Positions 8,309-16,652 of a stretch of DNA of 64,000 bases are shown piece after piece. Numbering within the stretch: position 1 is the stretch's first letter; each line of letters begins with the position of its first letter. The notes beneath the pieces are model-generated. The model did no database searches, had not been told where the DNA came from, and worked only from the letters and a program-made list of their open reading frames with translations. The position numbers and the translations under genes are program-made. Source of the DNA: Alistipes sp. GTDB lineage: Bacteria; Bacteroidota; Bacteroidia; Bacteroidales; Rikenellaceae. The stretch is taken from contig JAFYQI010000008.1 in the NCBI GenBank assembly GCA_017547175.1, positions 310,001 to 374,000 on the forward strand, read 5' to 3'.

Positions 8309-9206
8309 CCATCATTTTAAGATAACTCTCGTAGCGCAGCTCCGAGATAGCACCCTCCTCCAAGGCAGCCACGACGGCACAGCCCGGCTCATGGGTGTGG
8401 GTACAATTATAGAAACGGCACTCGCGGCCGTAATGCATCATTTCAGGGAAGTAGTGCCACAACTCCTCCTCTTCGATATCGATCAGACCAAAGCCCTTGA
8501 TACCCGGTGTATCGATCAGCGCACCACCCTCGCTTAAAGGATACATGGTCGAGAAGGTAGTCGTATGACGACCCTTGTGGTGGCTCTCGGAGATATCGCC
8601 CGTACGAATATCGAGCGAGGGATCGATACGTTGCACCAGGGTAGATTTACCCACACCCGAATTGCCTGAAAGGAGTGTTGTACACCCTACAAGCAGATCA
8701 TGGACCTCCTCGACACCCTCACCCGTCACGGCCGAAACCTCCACCACACGGTAGCCGATCGGCTCATAGATCGAGCGAAAGAGATCCACCTCCTCACGCT
8801 CCTGCAGGTCAATCTTGGCCAACAGAATCACCGCCGGAATTTTGTACGCCTCACAAGTCACCAAAAAGCGATCGACAAACTCAAGAGCTGTTTCGGGCTG
8901 TTTCAAGGTCACAAGCAACAACGCCTGGTCGATGTTGGCTGCTATGATGTGTGACTCCTTCGAGAGGTTCGAAGCTCGACGAATGACATAGTTGCGACGG
9001 GGAGTAATATCAATAATCACATGACTCCCCTGCTCATCAGTCAGGCATTGCACCTCGTCGCCCACCACGACCGGATTGGTCGAGCGCACCCCCTTCAAGC
9101 GCAACTTGCCACGTATGCGGCAACGATAACGTTCGCCTCCGCTCAGCACCTCGTACCAACTACCCGTGGCTTGCACCACGACACCCGAAAAGTATTGTTC
9201 TGCCAT
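8283..9206 (-). CDS. rsgA: Ribosome small-subunit GTPase RsgA
   Basis: Late 30S maturation GTPase, 307 residues. It has an N-terminal OB fold, then a circularly permuted G domain: LLAKIDL (G4) comes before GNSGVGKST (G1), followed by the switch HHKGRHTTTFSTMY and LIDTPGIKGFG (G3). The C-terminal zinc site is built from CRFYNCTHTHEPGC. Gene spacing is 3 bases to cvpA upstream, and the end overlaps the methyltransferase gene, so both ribosome/tRNA maturation functions share a transcript. Confidence 0.97.
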   Translation of the reverse strand: MAEQYFSGVVVQATGSWYEVLSGGERYRCRIRGKLRLKGVRSTNPVVVGDEVQCLTDEQGSHVIIDITPRRNYVIRRASNLSKESHIIAANIDQALLLVTLKQPETALEFVDRFLVTCEAYKIPAVILLAKIDLQEREEVDLFRSIYEPIGYRVVEVSAVTGEGVEEVHDLLVGCTTLLSGNSGVGKSTLVQRIDPSLDIRTGDISESHHKGRHTTTFSTMYPLSEGGALIDTPGIKGFGLIDIEEEELWHYFPEMMHYGRECRFYNCTHTHEPGCAVVAALEEGAISELRYESYLKMMDDDDKYRK

Positions 9207-9209
9207 CTT

Positions 9210-9716
9210 TTACAATTCTTTATGCAATTTCTCGACCTCGTCACCTAGCCAATCGACAAAGGGAAGTATTTGGCGCGAAAGATTGCGTACAGGTTGATAG
9301 GTTTTCGACTGTTCGATCTTCTCTTGCGCAAGCAGGGTATTATCGACATTGATCTTCTCAAAGGCGACAAAAGCCAGACTCAACAACAGCAAATACTTGG
9401 CAGCTGCAACCAACACACCCAATACAATATCAACCATACCAAAGCCGGCAAAGTGAAAAATTTTACGCACCACTCGGGCCAACAAGGCGACCAAAAGCAT
9501 GGCCAACAACAATACCACTACGAATCCGCCCGGCTCCACATATTGCGAATCGAGTTTGAGCAAAGCTCCCACCTCGGCTCCGTAACGCGAGGCCAAAAAG
9601 ATGGCAGCCACCACCGCTACCAACGAGCAGAGTTGCAAAATCAGCCCCTTGCGCCACCCATTCACGAGCGCCAAAAAGAGAACTATATAGACGATCAGAT
9701 CGAGTATATTCATCAA
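9210..9716 (-). CDS. CvpA family membrane protein
   Basis: 168 residues with about four hydrophobic segments (residues 5-40, 60-85, 95-120) and the family pattern of an N-terminal LDLIVYIVLFLALVNGWRKG. The CvpA family was first linked to colicin V production; its general role is not well defined. It is the first gene of the six-gene minus-strand operon and has its own -7 box upstream. Confidence 0.82.
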   Translation of the reverse strand: MMNILDLIVYIVLFLALVNGWRKGLILQLCSLVAVVAAIFLASRYGAEVGALLKLDSQYVEPGGFVVVLLLAMLLVALLARVVRKIFHFAGFGMVDIVLGVLVAAAKYLLLLSLAFVAFEKINVDNTLLAQEKIEQSKTYQPVRNLSRQILPFVDWLGDEVEKLHKEL

Positions 9717-9735
9717 TTACATCGTTATTTGCACG

Positions 9736-9743
9736 CAAAGATA
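9736..9743 (-). promoter_or_regulatory. -7 box of the cvpA-rsgA-nfo operon
   Basis: TATCTTTG on the minus strand, 20 bases before the cvpA start. No clear -33 TTTG, so strength is uncertain. Confidence 0.55.
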
Positions 9744-9802
9744 ACAATTTTTGGAGGATGATCCCCCTTTTTCTCGCTTCACCTCGCGATCAAACAAAAA
9801 AA

Positions 9803-10783
9803 TTAGGCCTGTTCCTTGGCGCTCATGCGATCCATGATTACCGCCAACAGAATCACCAAACCTTTAATCACCTGCTGCCAGAAAGGCGACACGTTCAGCA
9901 AGACCAAACCGTTGTTCAGCACACCGATAATCAATGCACCAATCACGGTGCCCCATATCGAGCCTTTTCCGCCGTTGAGGGAGGTGCCACCAATAACCAC
10001 CGCTGCAATCGAATCCAACTCATACCCACTACCTGCATTGGGTTGCGCCGAATCCAGACGCGCCGTGACGATCAAGGCAGCTACAGCCGAAAGCAGACCC
10101 GCCATCGTATACACAAAGAGTTTGATACGATTGACCGATATGCCCGACAGACGCGAGGCGCGTTCGTTACCACCGATCGCGTAGATATAACGCCCCCATG
10201 GACTCTTGCGCATAAAGAGCGCAAATACCACTACCACTACGGCTGCGACAAGTACCGGCATCGGGACTCCACAAAACCATCCCGTTCCCAGGTATTCGAA
10301 TTGAGCCCCAAGCCCCGTGATCGGATGGCCATTCGTATAGAGCATGGTCATACCGCGTGCAATGGTAAGCATACCGAGCGTGGCGATAAAAGGGGGAACC
10401 TTAAAACGGGTAACCATCAATCCGTTGAACCAACCCAGGAAAGCACCTACCAACAGTGCAACCACAACAACTCCGAAAAACGTAAAACTCACATAGAGAT
10501 TCACCCCTTCACAAGAAATACCCGTTTTAATCAATCCGGCAGCAACAGCGCCACTCAAGGCCAAAATCGAGCCGACAGAAAGGTCGATACCCCCCGTGAG
10601 AATCACCAAGGTCATACCGACCGAGATACAAAGATTGACCGAAACCTGTCGCATGACGTTGAAGAAGTTGTCTGACGTGGCAAAATTCTCAGACAAGAAC
10701 GACATGGCAAGCGCCATCACCAACAAGGCAACAAGCGGACGTAAAATCGAGCGATCGATACGAAAAATAGATTTTGAAAGCAT
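9803..10783 (-). CDS. rbsC: Ribose-type sugar ABC transporter permease
   Basis: Inner-membrane permease of the RbsC/MglC family, 326 residues with about eight to ten membrane helices. Diagnostic stretches include MTLVILTGGIDLSVGS, ARGMTMLYTNGHPI and GGTSLNGGKGSIWGTVIGA. It is the last gene of a minus-strand operon (binding protein, DUF2291, ATPase, permease) and follows the ATPase by 11 bases. The sugar cannot be told from sequence; the symbol denotes the family. No kinase or isomerase for ribose is encoded nearby. Confidence 0.93.
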   Translation of the reverse strand: MLSKSIFRIDRSILRPLVALLVMALAMSFLSENFATSDNFFNVMRQVSVNLCISVGMTLVILTGGIDLSVGSILALSGAVAAGLIKTGISCEGVNLYVSFTFFGVVVVALLVGAFLGWFNGLMVTRFKVPPFIATLGMLTIARGMTMLYTNGHPITGLGAQFEYLGTGWFCGVPMPVLVAAVVVVVFALFMRKSPWGRYIYAIGGNERASRLSGISVNRIKLFVYTMAGLLSAVAALIVTARLDSAQPNAGSGYELDSIAAVVIGGTSLNGGKGSIWGTVIGALIIGVLNNGLVLLNVSPFWQQVIKGLVILLAVIMDRMSAKEQA

Positions 10784-10794
10784 GGATAGCGTTT

Positions 10795-12321
10795 TTAAAC
10801 GGTAGGCAAGGAGGCCTTCAACAACGCCTCCTCTGTAAATTCGGTTCGGTTGAAGCAGCCCGTCAGACGGCCTGCCGAAAGGGTTAGAATTCGGTCCGAT
10901 AGGGCCATAATCTCAGGCATCTCGGACGAGATTACCACCACGGCACGTCCCTCGGCTGCCAAGCGGTCGATAAGTTTATAGATCTCGTTCTTGGCGTTGA
11001 TGTCGATACCGCGCGTGGGCTCGTCGAGCAACAGAATCTGCGGCTCGGTGCGCAGCATCTTGGCGAGCACCACCTTCTGCTGGTTGCCGCCGCTAAGTTC
11101 GCCCGTCAGTTGATAGACCGAGTGGGATTTAATGGCCAGCTCGTCGCGATAGCGCTCTGCCTCGGCCTCCTCGCGCTTGCGGTCGATGCTGCCCCAGCGT
11201 AACACCTTGACAAGCGAGGCCAGGGTCGTATTGCGGGCGATATCCATCCCCAACACCAGGCCATCGTGTTTACGATCTTCGGGGATCAGAGCGATACCAG
11301 CATCCATCGCCTCACGCGGGCTTTGAGGCAGGAACTCACGCTCTCCGATGCGCAACACACCGCGCGCCTCTGCGCCGTGCAGGCCGAAGAGGGTCTCCAC
11401 CACCTCCGTACGCCCAGCACCCATCAGGCCATAAATACCCAACACCTCACCGCGACGCACCTCGAACGAGATATCGTCCAACTTCAGAGTGCGATTTTGC
11501 AAGCGTTTTTCCAGCGACAGCGAACGTACCTCGAGCGCAACCTCCCCCTTCGGATGGTCGTTCTTCACGAAGAGATCTTTACGCTCACGACCTACCATAA
11601 GGCGGACAATCTCGTCCGTCGTGGTGTCGTGTACCCGATGTTCGCCAATGAGATGGCCATCGCGCAGGACCGTCACATAGTCGGCCAAGCGGCTCAGCTC
11701 GTCCATTTTGTGGGTGATATAGACCAATCCCACGCCATCCTTTTTAAGTTCATCGATCAGCCGAAAGAGGGTCTGAGTCTCCTGCTCGGAAAGCGAGGAC
11801 GTCGGCTCATCGAAAATCAAGATTCGCGCCTGTAGCGAAAGAGCCTTGGCAATCTCGACAAGCTGTTGCTCGCCTACCTTCAGATCACAAAGCGTCGTAT
11901 GGCTGTCATGGGTAAAACCGACACGCTGCAGGTGTTGTTGCGCCTCGCGGTGCATGCGGTCATAATCAATCATCCCAAGGAGATTCAGCGGTTCGCGTCC
12001 CAGGAAGATATTCTCGGCTACGTTGAGTTGGGGTATGAGGTTGAGCTCCTGGTGCACCATCGTCACACCGACTCGTTGCGCCTCAGCCGTAGTACGGAAA
12101 CGGATCGGCTGACCCGCCAACAGCACCTCCCCCTCGTAGTCCGCATAGACTCCTGAGAGGATGTTCATCAAAGTCGATTTACCGGCACCATTCTCCCCAA
12201 CTAGGGCATTGACCTTGCCGGCATAAACTCGAAAATCGACCCCATCGAGCGCCACCACACCCGGCCAACGCTTGGTGATTTGTCGCGCTTCGAGCAACAC
12301 GGTATCGAGCGTAGGTTTCAT
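10795..12321 (-). CDS. rbsA: Sugar ABC transporter, two-domain ATPase (RbsA-like)
   Basis: 508 residues with two ABC domains. The first has Walker A GENGAGKST, a signature region at LKVGEQQLVEIAKAL and Walker B ILIFDEPTSSL. The second has the degenerate P-loop GLMGAGRTE usual for this family, the signature LSGGNQQKVVLAKML and LLLDEPTRGID. It energises uptake through the neighbouring permease. One base separates it from the DUF2291 gene upstream, so the genes are translated from a common mRNA. Confidence 0.95.
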   Translation of the reverse strand: MKPTLDTVLLEARQITKRWPGVVALDGVDFRVYAGKVNALVGENGAGKSTLMNILSGVYADYEGEVLLAGQPIRFRTTAEAQRVGVTMVHQELNLIPQLNVAENIFLGREPLNLLGMIDYDRMHREAQQHLQRVGFTHDSHTTLCDLKVGEQQLVEIAKALSLQARILIFDEPTSSLSEQETQTLFRLIDELKKDGVGLVYITHKMDELSRLADYVTVLRDGHLIGEHRVHDTTTDEIVRLMVGRERKDLFVKNDHPKGEVALEVRSLSLEKRLQNRTLKLDDISFEVRRGEVLGIYGLMGAGRTEVVETLFGLHGAEARGVLRIGEREFLPQSPREAMDAGIALIPEDRKHDGLVLGMDIARNTTLASLVKVLRWGSIDRKREEAEAERYRDELAIKSHSVYQLTGELSGGNQQKVVLAKMLRTEPQILLLDEPTRGIDINAKNEIYKLIDRLAAEGRAVVVISSEMPEIMALSDRILTLSAGRLTGCFNRTEFTEEALLKASLPTV

Positions 12322-12322
12322 C

Positions 12323-12937
12323 TTAGCGCAGATTCAGGGTGAGCGGAATGAGTTCAAAGCGACCCTTCGGGAGTCCCTCCTGCGGCAGATCGATCGCACC
12401 GACTACCTGCAGACGAACACCTACTGCCAGCTGATCGCGCTGTGGCGCAATGACCTGCTCAATGATGCGGCGGTTAAGCTCCGAGGAGACGAGGTTGAAA
12501 TCCATCGTATTCTCGTAGTCGTCGATCGAGAAGGCAGCCGTAGCCTCACGTACCGTGTTGCCGAAAATGTAGTTCGTGCGCAGATCGAACTCTGCGCCTT
12601 GTGCCGTGCGGATATGGGTCAGTTCCTCGCCCACGGCCACCACTTCAAACTCGCCGCCAAGCAACATCGAATAGGGGGCGCCAATGCCGAGGGTCGAGCC
12701 ATAGCGGTCGACCAATAGTTTGCGGTTGTTCTTCAGCTCCGCGCGGAACAGATCGGCATCCACCACGCGATAGCCCTGCACCAGTTCAGGCAATTCATCG
12801 TTCCAAAAGGCCTCAATATCTTGAGTCGGATCAAAGGTCTCCGAGGCACGCTGATCGAGCGGCTCGAGTTGAATCGAGAGTGCCACCACAGCCACCACAG
12901 CCAGGATGCGGAGCGTCCATGTTACAATCTTCTTCAT
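12323..12937 (-). CDS. DUF2291 family periplasmic protein of sugar importer operon
   Basis: 204 residues with an N-terminal signal/anchor (ILAVVAVVALSIQL), then a soluble domain with PTQDIEAFWNDELP and FDLRTNYIFGNTVREAT. This matches the DUF2291 family, which is often found inside RbsBAC-type operons but has no established function. I infer an accessory role in periplasmic sugar binding or delivery. It lies between the binding protein and the ATPase with gaps of 12 and 1 bases. Confidence 0.78.
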   Translation of the reverse strand: MKKIVTWTLRILAVVAVVALSIQLEPLDQRASETFDPTQDIEAFWNDELPELVQGYRVVDADLFRAELKNNRKLLVDRYGSTLGIGAPYSMLLGGEFEVVAVGEELTHIRTAQGAEFDLRTNYIFGNTVREATAAFSIDDYENTMDFNLVSSELNRRIIEQVIAPQRDQLAVGVRLQVVGAIDLPQEGLPKGRFELIPLTLNLR

Positions 12938-12949
12938 GTTGTAGCTTAC

Positions 12950-13879
12950 TTATTCGAGATACTGATCGATATTTTCGCGCGTAACGGCATGTACGGCAAT
13001 GGGTATCTTTTTCGGGAAGTCGTGATCGCCCGAGAGATAGCGGTGAGCGAATTCGGCCGCCGTGCGTGCCATTAGCACCGGCGACTGCATGCCCGTAGCG
13101 ACAATCTTACCCTCCTTGATGGCGTTCAACACATCCTTCTCGCCATCAAAACCGAAGACCTTGATCTGCTCCGCCTTGCCTGTCGCCAAAATAGCTTGAT
13201 AAGCTCCCATCGCCATCGCATCGTTGCCACAAAAAACACCGACAATATCACCATGCGCCTGCAGAATCGACTCCATGACCATCATGGCCGTATTGCGATC
13301 AAAATCGGCACTCTGTTGAGCAACCAACTGCAAGCCCGGATAACAATCGACTACGGTATGGAATCCTCGCGAACGATTCCAGGTGTTGTTGTCACCCACC
13401 AGCCCCAGCAACTCGGCATATTTACCTTCACGTCCAACCGTACGGATAAACTCCTTACCTATTTCGACGCAACCCGAGAAATTATCGGAAAGAATCTGAC
13501 AAGTTGCCACATCGCGGGCATTGATCTCGCGATCCATGCAGAATACCGGGACTCCGGCCTGCTTCGCACGACGCACATTGACCACCGAACCATCTGCATC
13601 AGTCGGATTGAAGAGAATCGCAGCATAACCTGCCGCCAAGATGTTGTCGAAATGTTCGGTCTCCTTCGACGAGTTGTTCTGTGAATCAAAGATCACAGCT
13701 TCGTAGCCCAACTCCTCGGCGCGCGCCTTTGCCGATTCGCCCAAGAGGACAAACCATGGATTGTTCAGGGTCGATATAACAACTGCCACACGACGACATT
13801 CGTGCTTCGATGACGAACATCCATGCAGTGCCAAGAGTAGAGATGCAGCTACAAAATAGGTAAAAATTCGTTTTAACAT
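12950..13879 (-). CDS. rbsB: Sugar ABC transporter substrate-binding lipoprotein
   Basis: 309 residues. The signal peptide ends at LLALHGC, so it should be lipid-anchored. The periplasmic-binding-protein type 1 fold of the RbsB family is recognisable in [44 protein letters not shown] and [17 protein letters not shown]. It captures a monosaccharide and hands it to the RbsA/RbsC-like pair. It is the first gene of the operon, with a consensus promoter upstream facing away from the GH2 gene. Confidence 0.93.
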   Translation of the reverse strand: MLKRIFTYFVAASLLLALHGCSSSKHECRRVAVVISTLNNPWFVLLGESAKARAEELGYEAVIFDSQNNSSKETEHFDNILAAGYAAILFNPTDADGSVVNVRRAKQAGVPVFCMDREINARDVATCQILSDNFSGCVEIGKEFIRTVGREGKYAELLGLVGDNNTWNRSRGFHTVVDCYPGLQLVAQQSADFDRNTAMMVMESILQAHGDIVGVFCGNDAMAMGAYQAILATGKAEQIKVFGFDGEKDVLNAIKEGKIVATGMQSPVLMARTAAEFAHRYLSGDHDFPKKIPIAVHAVTRENIDQYLE

Positions 13880-13890
13880 ACCGTGTTTAG

Positions 13891-13930
13891 GTTAATACGC
13901 AAATATAGTTAATACGGATCAAATTTCAAA
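13891..13930 (-). promoter_or_regulatory. Promoter of sugar importer operon with flanking direct repeats
   Basis: On the minus strand TTTG (13927-13930), 19 bases, TATATTTG (13900-13907): a full Bacteroidetes consensus. The nonamer GTTAATACG occurs twice, at 13891-13899 and 13908-13916, exactly on either side of the -7 box, so it may be an operator. Confidence 0.8.
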
Positions 13931-14011
13931 ATCAGCCCAATGGCCACCTCGAAATTTGGCTACGATATCCGATTTTTTATTTTTCGAGCGTTCTATTTAC
14001 AAAGAAAGCCC

Positions 14012-14019
14012 TATCTTTG
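14012..14019 (+). promoter_or_regulatory. -7 box of GH2-like gene
   Basis: TATCTTTG, 22 bases before the chosen ATG at 14042. It lies inside the longer open frame that begins at 13940 and so decides in favour of the internal start. Confidence 0.65.
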
Positions 14020-14041
14020 TACATCGGTTTGCAAAAATCAA

Positions 14042-16051
14042 ATGATTATGAGAAGTCTGATTACCCTTATTGCGCTGGTTGCCACTATTGCAACCGCCTC
14101 GGCGCGAGAGATATACCCTTTAAACGACGGGTGGGAATTTTTCTTCAAATCGGAAAACACTTCCGACAATGCCCGCATCGTCACCCTGCCCCACTCGTGG
14201 AATACCGATCCGTTGGCCGGAGTAAATTTCAACGAAACAACGGGTAACTACCTGCGCGAAATCTACATCCCCGAAGAGTGGTCATCGAAGCGACTTTTTG
14301 TGAAATTCTATGGTGCGCAGAGCGTCACCGATCTATTCTTAAACGGAGCCCATGTAGGTGAACACCGCGGCGGAAGCACAGCCTTCGCCTTCGAAATCAC
14401 TCCATACATCCGTTTTGGCATGGATAACACCCTGCATGCCATCGTGAGCAATAATTTTCGTTCCGATGTCCTGCCCGTATCAACCGACCAAAACCTTTAT
14501 GGAGGTCTGTATCGCGAGGTAGAGCTCATCGTCACGGACGAGATGGCCATTTCACCACTTTACTACGGCACAGATGGCGTATTGTGTCGTCCGAGTCGGG
14601 TCGATAAAGAGCGTGTCGAGGGCGAAATCGAAGTGCACCTGTTATCGGATTCGAAAAGCGACGCCTCGCTCCACCTCGAAATCCACAATGCCAAAGGCAA
14701 GGTAATCTATTCCCGATCGGTACGTTTGATGGATAATCAGCAGGAGGCCTACATTCCCTTCCTGTTCGAAAAACCGCAATTATGGAGTCCTGCAACGCCC
14801 AACCTCTACACGGTGACGGTGCGTCTGCAAAACGATGTCATTCGTGACATTGTGCAAATTCGCACCGGATTCCGCCAACTAACCATTGACAACGAGACGG
14901 GATGGATAGCCATCAACGGTCATCCGCATCGTATGCATGGTGTAGTGTTGGCCCACGACAATGCTTTAGGTGGCATTTTGACCCAGGATGACCTGAACGA
15001 AGACCTGCACCTGGCCAAAGAGATGGGAGCCACCGCGATTCGTTCACTCCTTCAACCGCACCCGCAGTACCTCTACCAACGTTGCGACGAGACAGGCATG
15101 CTCTGCTGGATCGATCTTCCGATGCAACGAGCCCCTTTTATCGGTGATGTAGCTTACTACTCGACGGCATCGTTCGAAAGCAACGGTATCGAGCAGTTAC
15201 GCGAAATTGTGCTGCAAAATCTCAACCATCCATCGGTATTCACATGGGGTATCTTCTCGCGTTTGGTAGCACGAGGCGACAACTTATTAAACTACGTACG
15301 CCAACTTAACAACGAGACCAAGCTGCTCGATCCGACTCGTCCCACAGTAGCATGTAGCGATCAGGACGGCCCGATCAATTTCATCACCGATCTCATAGTT
15401 TGGCGCCAAGACGTTGGTTGGCAACGTGGTGCAACTAGCGATGTCACGTTATGGCGAAACCAACTCCAGCAAAATTGGTCGCATCTGCGCTCGGCTGTCA
15501 GCTACGGTGGCGAAGGATTCTTGGGCATGAGTGCTCGAGCACCTCAACTGCAACAGCGCTCTAATCTCCCCACCGAGGAGCGTCAAACCCGTTTCCACGA
15601 AGCATACAGCCGACAACTCGATGCCGACTCACTCTTCTGGGGTACCTGGGTAGAAAACATGTATGAATATGGCTCTGCGCGTCGTCCCTACAGCCTCAAC
15701 GGTTTGGGATTAGTCACCCTTGACCGACGCGAAAAGAAGGATGCCTACTACCTCTATCGAGCTTTGTGGAACAAAGAGATGAAGACGGTACACTTGGCGG
15801 CTCGTCGCGACCGCTTGCGTTACCGCAATGAACAAAGCTTCACGATCTATTCGTCAGAAGAGAATCCCTTGTTGCTGATCAATGACGACACAATCGGCCT
15901 GCATCAAATCTCGCCGGCCATCTACCTCAGCGACACCATACAACTGCAAGGTCAAGCGCAAATTCGCGTATCGGCAGGTGGCGTAGGAGATGGTGTTACC
16001 ATTCAGGTTGGCAACGCTTTAAGACCGCAGATGCGGCAGGGCCTTCGTTAA
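14042..16051 (+). CDS. Glycoside hydrolase family 2-like secreted protein, catalytic Glu residues apparently missing
   Basis: 669 residues from ATG 14042 (14048 also possible), with a signal peptide before AREIYPLNDGWEFF. The order is sugar-binding jelly roll (LFVKFYGAQSVTDLFLNG), an Ig-like domain, and a TIM barrel beginning NGHPHRMHGVVLAHD. In active GH2 enzymes the acid/base Glu lies in HPS...W...NE; here it reads NHPSVFTWGIFSRL, so Asn-Glu is Ser406-Arg407. The nucleophile motif SEYG appears as VSYGGEG, with Ser487 where Glu is expected and a Glu four residues later. I infer an inactive or mechanistically altered relative. The downstream WENMYEYG, GLVTLDRREKKDAYYLYRA region is normal. Divergent from the sugar importer operon; its last 56 bases overlap wbqC. 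Confidence 0.85.
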   Translation: MIMRSLITLIALVATIATASAREIYPLNDGWEFFFKSENTSDNARIVTLPHSWNTDPLAGVNFNETTGNYLREIYIPEEWSSKRLFVKFYGAQSVTDLFLNGAHVGEHRGGSTAFAFEITPYIRFGMDNTLHAIVSNNFRSDVLPVSTDQNLYGGLYREVELIVTDEMAISPLYYGTDGVLCRPSRVDKERVEGEIEVHLLSDSKSDASLHLEIHNAKGKVIYSRSVRLMDNQQEAYIPFLFEKPQLWSPATPNLYTVTVRLQNDVIRDIVQIRTGFRQLTIDNETGWIAINGHPHRMHGVVLAHDNALGGILTQDDLNEDLHLAKEMGATAIRSLLQPHPQYLYQRCDETGMLCWIDLPMQRAPFIGDVAYYSTASFESNGIEQLREIVLQNLNHPSVFTWGIFSRLVARGDNLLNYVRQLNNETKLLDPTRPTVACSDQDGPINFITDLIVWRQDVGWQRGATSDVTLWRNQLQQNWSHLRSAVSYGGEGFLGMSARAPQLQQRSNLPTEERQTRFHEAYSRQLDADSLFWGTWVENMYEYGSARRPYSLNGLGLVTLDRREKKDAYYLYRALWNKEMKTVHLAARRDRLRYRNEQSFTIYSSEENPLLLINDDTIGLHQISPAIYLSDTIQLQGQAQIRVSAGGVGDGVTIQVGNALRPQMRQGLR

Positions 16052-16610
16052 AAAGCAGATCGACGATCGAAAGGTTGGCCACATAGGGCTGGCGATCGGC
16101 AAATACCTGGATATAGGGCTCGACCAAAAAGGTCGGGCTCTTTGTTTTGGGTCGAAGATCGAGATCGTCGGGTGTAGCAGTCAGGTAGCTGTACGACACC
16201 TCCGGGACAGAGAGCCCCAACATGGCACACAACTCGCTGATCAGCGCCAAATTGAATTCGGACAACGATTCGTATTCATGCTGATAGAAACGCTCCAGAC
16301 GCGGGGCGTAGTAATCGAAATAGGGTGAGGCCTTATAGGCTGCGACAAGCGCACCCCAATGTTGCTTCTGCCACCGCTTCGAATAGTCGAGCCGCATCGA
16401 TGACATTGGTTGGCGTGGACGGTTGGCACGTACGACTTGCGCCGTTAACTCCATCACGCCATCCGAGGTCATAATCCGAGCACGGTTTCGCTCCGAACGT
16501 TTGATGAAATGTTCGCCCAAATCAACTACGCAGGTTCCCTTCACGAGGGCACAAAACCACGAAATCGAGGGCAAATAGGCCGCCGGAAGAAGTATTCTGG
16601 AATTCAGCAT
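15996..16610 (-). CDS. WbqC family protein
   Basis: 204 residues of the WbqC-like family, found with O-antigen or cell-surface genes in some bacteria but of unproven biochemistry. Visible family features are LLPAAYLPSISWF near the N-terminus and the middle W-rich KRWQKQHWGALVAAYKASPYF. It converges with the GH2-like gene and overlaps its 3' end by 56 bases. It follows ispG by 42 bases on the same strand and may be co-transcribed with it. Confidence 0.82.
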   Translation of the reverse strand: MLNSRILLPAAYLPSISWFCALVKGTCVVDLGEHFIKRSERNRARIMTSDGVMELTAQVVRANRPRQPMSSMRLDYSKRWQKQHWGALVAAYKASPYFDYYAPRLERFYQHEYESLSEFNLALISELCAMLGLSVPEVSYSYLTATPDDLDLRPKTKSPTFLVEPYIQVFADRQPYVANLSIVDLLFNEGPAASAVLKRCQPEW

Positions 16611-16652
16611 AAGATCAATTTTACTTGCAGAGAGCTGCGCTTGATAAACCTA

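Noticed and set aside
9758..10675. 305-codon plus-strand frame opposite rbsC
   Set aside because: Shadow of the permease gene; His/Arg/Gln-rich translation without domain.
13940..14041. N-terminal extension of the GH2-like protein
   Set aside because: It contains the -7 box TATCTTTG and would bury the signal peptide behind 34 residues.
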